Shown: piece after piece, positions 60,110-64,000 of the stretch | Layout of the letters: every line of letters starts with the position of its first letter | Position numbering within the stretch: position 1 is the first letter of the stretch | Assembly (NCBI RefSeq): GCF_000426705.1 | Contig: NZ_AUFW01000012.1 | Coordinates: forward strand, 124,001 to 188,000 | Direction of reading: 5' to 3' | Source of the DNA: Spirochaeta cellobiosiphila DSM 17781 | GTDB lineage: Bacteria > Spirochaetota > Spirochaetia > DSM-17781 | Length of the DNA: 64,000 nucleotides | Program-made: the position numbers and the translations under genes | The notes under the pieces: generated by a model | Databases searched by the model: none | What the model was told of the DNA's origin: nothing | The model's input: only the letters and a program-made list of their open reading frames with translations

Positions 60110-63052
60110 ATGAGTAGAATGCTTTTTTTTATTGATAATATTGATAAATACCAATCAGATTCTGTAAATGGCCTTAGAATATGCCAGTTAGGTGCGATCT
60201 GGTCCATTAAAAGTCATTTTACCATTTCAAATAATCCAGCACTTGTAAGTCTTCCAACTGGTTCTGGCAAAACGGCATTAATGATGGCATTATCATTTGA
60301 ATTGACTGCCAAAAAAGTACTTATAATAACTCCTTCACAAGTAATAAGGCATCAAACAAACCAAAAATTCTCAACACTAGATGATCTTTGTAAAATTGGA
60401 GTATATAAGAATATAGATAACCGTTTTCCTATAGTACATGAACAAATAGGATATATTAAGACAGATGATGATTGGAAGCAATTAAGCGAAGATTATGATG
60501 TGGTTGTTTCTACTCCTAACAGTTCATCTCCTCATCTATTGAATGTAGCTAAACCAAATGAAAATTATTTTGATTTAGTTTTTATTGATGAAGCTCATCA
60601 TACTAGTGCTAATATCTATGATTCAATTTTGAATTCTTTCAAAGAATCAAAAATAATTCTCTTAACTGCCACACCTTTTAGAAGAGATAAAAAAAGAATT
60701 CCTGGAAATCTTATTTATCATTATCCAATATCAAAAGCTATACAGGATGGAATTTATAGAGTTGTTAAATATTTTCCAGTAAATACTACAATACCAGAAT
60801 CTAAAAAGGATAATGATTTAATCCTGGCAGAATATGCAAAGAAAAAATATCAAGAAGAAATTAAAACTAATAATGATGCTAAAGTTCTTATCAAAACGGA
60901 TTCTATTTCTCATGCAGAGAAACTTATAAAGGTATATAAATCAATAAATTTTAATGTAGAATTAATCCATAGTAAGAAAACTGATAAGCATAACAATAAG
61001 ACCGTAGCTGACTGTAAAGATAATAAAATCAGTGGAATTATTTGTGTTGGTATGGTTGGTGAAGGATTAGATATTCCTACTCTAAAAATGGCTGTATTGC
61101 ATAAGTCCCCACAAACACTGCCCGCAACAATACAATTTATAGGTCGCCTATCTAGATTTAATAATCAAACGGGGAATTCTATATTAATTTCAGATCCTAA
61201 TTTCATAGAAGGAGAAGTAAAAGAACTATATAGATATGATGATGGATGGGAGAAAATCATACCAAAATTAATAGATAGAAAAATACAAAATACGACATAT
61301 GTAGGAAGACTTGGTAATCAGGCAAATTATGAATTATCTTTTTCTAAAAATGAAATCAATCCTTTCTTTACAGTAACCGTTTATGAATTGCTAAATGGTT
61401 TTACAATAAAAGAAAACTATATTACTGAGCTCCCTTCTGATATCGAATACTATATTCTAGATCGAGATGATAATGATCCTTACATATTTATTACTAAGGT
61501 TGAGGAAAATATTCCTTGGGTAATTAACTCTCTCTATACAGAAATGAATCACGAAATTCATATTTTCTATATAAAAGATAACTTTCTTTTTGAACATACA
61601 AGTTCTGAATTTTATAGTCAGAAAATTAGAAATATATTATTTAACAAAGATACTTATAGGAAAGCATCAAGCAAAACTGTAATACAAGGATTAAAAGATA
61701 CAGATGGCCATTATGTAATGGTTGGTATGGCGAATATAACTGGTACCACGCACAGTAATCCCAAATATAAAACATATATGGGTAATGAAATTGAGAATTC
61801 ACTAAGATTGACTGATGGTAGAAACTTTACTGCTGGGCATGCTTTATCAAAACATGGTGAAGATACTAGGGGAATAGCCACAAAAAACAGTAAGATTTGG
61901 TCAATTAAAAGGGATTCTCTTCAGAAATTTATTGATTGGTGTGATCATTTATATACTTTAATCCATTTACCAGATATTGATTTTCAAATCCCTAGAATGG
62001 GAATGTTGGCAAAGAGTGAAATTATCACCGAAATTCCAGAAGAACCAATTTCTATTTATTTTGATGATATTGAGTTACAACAAAATATATTAAAACTATA
62101 TATTGAAAATGAGGACTATACTAATCCAAACATAAAAATTTCAATTGTAAATATGTCATTAGATAAGAAAAGTATATGTTGTATGATGAATCTTGATTTT
62201 ATAGATGATCCAATTGAATGCAAATATGAAATTGATCAAAAAGGATATTGGGAAGTTGAGACAGATAAACAAATTAGAATTAATATTAATATGATAGATA
62301 ATAAAAATAAAAGTTATATAAATTTATCTGAATTCTTACAAGATTATTCGCCTCTCATTATTTTGCAGTCAGGAAGAACTATTAAGAATAACGTATTATT
62401 CACTCCTCAAGTCCAAAATGAAAGATTTGATCAAGAATTATTTTTATCAGATAAAATTGATTGGGATGATACAGATATATTCAAGGAAGCAGAAGAACCT
62501 GATTCTAAATATAAATATAATGTGCAAGAAAAAGTAATATCAGTAATTTCTAAAGGTCGGGATGATAAAGATTACTTTTTTGTTGATGATTCTAGTGGTG
62601 AAGTTGCAGATATAATATGGTTCAATAATACAAGCACAGATAAAACAATTTATTTTATTCATTGTAAATTTAAGCATAGAAGTTCAAAGGCTGATCAAGA
62701 TAGAACTCCAAACGGAGATAAAAAAAATATAACGGAGCTGATAGATCAGGGAATTCGTTGTGGGTTTTGGATAAAATCTCCAAATTTAATAAGCCAATTA
62801 ATTGGAAGGTTAGAACGTACTCAGAAATCAAAAGTTTTATTCAATAAGGAGGTTGAATTCAGAAATTTTGAATTTGAATATTCTCCATATGATTGGAAAT
62901 TTAAAGTAATTTTAGTTCAACCGGGTTTGGCTAAAGAAGCAGTATTTAAAACAAGTCAAATTACTAATATCGAGAAAATGTTAACTACATTATTTGATAG
63001 AACAAGAAGTATAAATGCTGATCTTGAAATATGGGGAAATAAGAAATCATAG
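60110..63052 (+). CDS. Superfamily II helicase with nuclease-like C-terminal region (putative defence protein)
   Basis: 980 residues; AAGGA before the ATG. Helicase lobes: Walker A LPTGSGKTALM (GSGKT 51-55), DEAH 160-163 (LVFIDEAHHTS), TATPFRR (186-192), and motif VI QFIGRLSRF (342-350). About 450 residues of unknown structure follow. Near 828-855, SSGEVADIIWF and YFIHCKFKH resemble a PD-(D/E)xK-like core; relatives that I recall carry GE(I/V)AD...HCK in a C-terminal nuclease-like domain. Codon use is AT-rich, unlike the upstream genes. A TIR-domain gene follows after an attC-like site. A DNA-targeting defence role is inferred. Confidence 0.83.
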   Translation: MSRMLFFIDNIDKYQSDSVNGLRICQLGAIWSIKSHFTISNNPALVSLPTGSGKTALMMALSFELTAKKVLIITPSQVIRHQTNQKFSTLDDLCKIGVYKNIDNRFPIVHEQIGYIKTDDDWKQLSEDYDVVVSTPNSSSPHLLNVAKPNENYFDLVFIDEAHHTSANIYDSILNSFKESKIILLTATPFRRDKKRIPGNLIYHYPISKAIQDGIYRVVKYFPVNTTIPESKKDNDLILAEYAKKKYQEEIKTNNDAKVLIKTDSISHAEKLIKVYKSINFNVELIHSKKTDKHNNKTVADCKDNKISGIICVGMVGEGLDIPTLKMAVLHKSPQTLPATIQFIGRLSRFNNQTGNSILISDPNFIEGEVKELYRYDDGWEKIIPKLIDRKIQNTTYVGRLGNQANYELSFSKNEINPFFTVTVYELLNGFTIKENYITELPSDIEYYILDRDDNDPYIFITKVEENIPWVINSLYTEMNHEIHIFYIKDNFLFEHTSSEFYSQKIRNILFNKDTYRKASSKTVIQGLKDTDGHYVMVGMANITGTTHSNPKYKTYMGNEIENSLRLTDGRNFTAGHALSKHGEDTRGIATKNSKIWSIKRDSLQKFIDWCDHLYTLIHLPDIDFQIPRMGMLAKSEIITEIPEEPISIYFDDIELQQNILKLYIENEDYTNPNIKISIVNMSLDKKSICCMMNLDFIDDPIECKYEIDQKGYWEVETDKQIRININMIDNKNKSYINLSEFLQDYSPLIILQSGRTIKNNVLFTPQVQNERFDQELFLSDKIDWDDTDIFKEAEEPDSKYKYNVQEKVISVISKGRDDKDYFFVDDSSGEVADIIWFNNTSTDKTIYFIHCKFKHRSSKADQDRTPNGDKKNITELIDQGIRCGFWIKSPNLISQLIGRLERTQKSKVLFNKEVEFRNFEFEYSPYDWKFKVILVQPGLAKEAVFKTSQITNIEKMLTTLFDRTRSINADLEIWGNKKS

Positions 63053-63078
63053 TGCTATTTAATTGATGAACGAGAGTC

Positions 63079-63217
63079 TATACAACAAGCAAATGCAACT
63101 GTCAATTTCTTTGTCACAATTTTTGCCTTCGGCCGTTCATCGACTAATCGTCGCTGAACTCAAAAATCGCGCCAATCGCTTCGCGAACGAACTTGCAGCT
63201 GATTTGGACGTTATATA
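63079..63217 (+). mobile_element. attC-like integron recombination site
   Basis: Arms pair as in attC: the left R box TATACAAC (63079-63086) with GTTATATA (63210-63217), 7 of 8 pairs; ATACAAC and GTTATAT each fit RYYYAAC / GTTRRRY in 6 of 7. Next are 3-nt unpaired spacers (63087-63089; 63207-63209), then the L boxes CAAAT (63090-63094) with ATTTG (63202-63206), then one extra base on the left (G 63095), then CA-CTG with CAG-TG. The interior folds further: ATTTTTG 63119/CAAAAAT 63161, GTTCA 63135/TGAAC 63155, CGAC 63141/GTCG 63150. The extra base in the left arm gives the orientation seen after cassette genes, 26 bases past the helicase stop. It is also GC-richer than the DNA around it. Confidence 0.6.
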
Positions 63218-63269
63218 CACTTTAGGAAAGAAAACTATAGTTTTAATTTTATATCGAGGTTGTACCTAA

Positions 63270-64000
63270 ATGATTGTTTATAGAAAAAATAAGATCCCAT
63301 ACTTATATTCTGAGTTAGGTTACCTTAGACATCATGAGAACTCATTTATTGTTTTTTGCGATTGTATTGATGATATTGATATGATTCATGATATGCAAGC
63401 AATTATAAGAGGAGATAAATGTTTATCAGAAATCGAAGGACCATCATATTTATATATTGCTGCTGATATTCCTGATGAAGTATTATCTCTTTCGGGTAAC
63501 TCAAATAAAGTAATCGAATGGAAATTATATTTTCTTAAGGTTTATGATGTAACAACATTAATCGATGAAGTCTATCCATCAGAAGCAAAAAGAATTTCTG
63601 ATTTAGATTTATCAGCTGATAGATTAAATAAATTATTTGATAATAGGACATGTATTCCATTTCTTAATGAAGTTCAAAAGTTTTATGATTATGGTGATTA
63701 CAAAGGTGTTTCCATAAGTAAAGAAATACTTGAAAAAATAGAAAAATTGGAAAATAGAATTTTAGCTGGAAAAAAGTTAATTGGTTTGAAGCAAATTCCA
63801 AAGGAACCTTCAATTACATTAACAAAAAATCACTCTGAATTAAAAGTATTTATATCTTATTCATGGTCTAATGAAAATTATGCTGATGAATTAGATATTT
63901 TATTTAATACTAAGGATATAATTTTACAACGTGATAAGAGAGATATAAAATATAAAGATAGCATAAAGGAATTCATGGGGAAAATTAGAATTGCTGATTA
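63270..64000 (+). CDS. TIR-domain protein (truncated by window end)
   Basis: 243 residues are visible from the ATG at 63270 and the frame is still open at the end. Residues 1-185 form an unrecognised N-terminal domain (YLYSELGYLRHHENSFIVFC; YLYIAADIPDEVLSLSGNSN). From about residue 190 a TIR domain starts: LKVFISYSWSNENYADELDI, then a DIILQRDKRDIKYKDSIKEF stretch and MGKIRIAD. Start follows the attC-like site by about 50 bases. TIR domains in prokaryotic defence cleave NAD+ or make cyclic ADP-ribose signals; the catalytic Glu would lie beyond or at the window edge and cannot be judged. Pairs with the upstream helicase in position only. Confidence 0.75.
   Translation, partial: MIVYRKNKIPYLYSELGYLRHHENSFIVFCDCIDDIDMIHDMQAIIRGDKCLSEIEGPSYLYIAADIPDEVLSLSGNSNKVIEWKLYFLKVYDVTTLIDEVYPSEAKRISDLDLSADRLNKLFDNRTCIPFLNEVQKFYDYGDYKGVSISKEILEKIEKLENRILAGKKLIGLKQIPKEPSITLTKNHSELKVFISYSWSNENYADELDILFNTKDIILQRDKRDIKYKDSIKEFMGKIRIAD

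Noticed and set aside
63063-63269. 68-codon open frame between the helicase and TIR genes
   Set aside because: It runs through the attC-like hairpin and has no ribosome site. Its GC-richer middle is explained by the paired arms.

Overview
The window looks like chromosomal DNA of a low-GC, fermentative or facultatively anaerobic, pigmented spirochaete. The support is a LipL32-like surface lipoprotein, 7TMR-DISM and other signalling fusions common in spirochaetes, an HU-like protein with a DUF4469-type C-terminus, oligopeptide and Ugp-type transporters, AdhE, a rubrerythrin/superoxide reductase/rubredoxin cluster, and a carotenoid operon. A marine orange spirochaete of the Spirochaeta cellobiosiphila type would fit, but this species guess is inference.

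Layout. 1-4750: membrane-anchored LuxR-type regulator, small membrane protein, LipL32-like lipoprotein and a lone SF2 helicase. 4752-11924: acyl-CoA dehydrogenase, PlsC, a 7TMR-DISM/MCP fusion, MTA/SAH nucleosidase and a GT4 glycosyltransferase. Then tRNA-Leu(CAG), a possible transposase fossil, adhE, and an oppABCDF operon with a strong hairpin between oppA and oppB (12000-20900). 21000-25420: small genes (single-Cys thioredoxin fold, DUF3820, RRM protein), an animal/fungal-type GT3 glycogen synthase, a LiaF-like protein and a glucosaminidase. 25470-28390: PerR/Fur-type regulator, TIGR02757 protein, rubrerythrin, desulfoferrodoxin, ferritin and rubredoxin, with two related palindromes suggesting a PerR-like regulon. 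28480-43270: PurU, MFS, an atypical short DnaE, HD protein, MbfA-like iron transporter, pyruvate kinase, SrkA-like kinase, MalQ, SixA-like phosphatase, EamA transporter, MutY and a DUF4015 glycosidase. 43262-46914 (minus): crtI-crtB-crtY plus a ParA/MinD-like protein with a broken P-loop, all overlapping. 47052-52748: pentapeptide protein, hypothetical protein, Cache/cyclase receptor with altered catalytic residues, PilZ protein and a soluble LacI-sensor/MCP fusion. 53064-57441: HAD phosphatase, Ugp-like ABC transporter and GlpP. 57642-59627: deoD, a stretch of about 400 nt rich in nested complementary helices, and the HU/DUF4469 gene.

The right end (about 59700-64000) is different. A G-rich degenerate repeat block is followed by visibly AT-richer DNA with a 980-aa helicase carrying a nuclease-like C-terminus, then a 139-bp element with the architecture of an integron attC site (R boxes, unpaired spacer, L boxes with one extra base), then a TIR-domain gene cut by the window end. 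I read this as part of a mobile defence region, perhaps integron cassettes. Together with the structured RNA candidate before the HU gene, it is the most novel material in the window.
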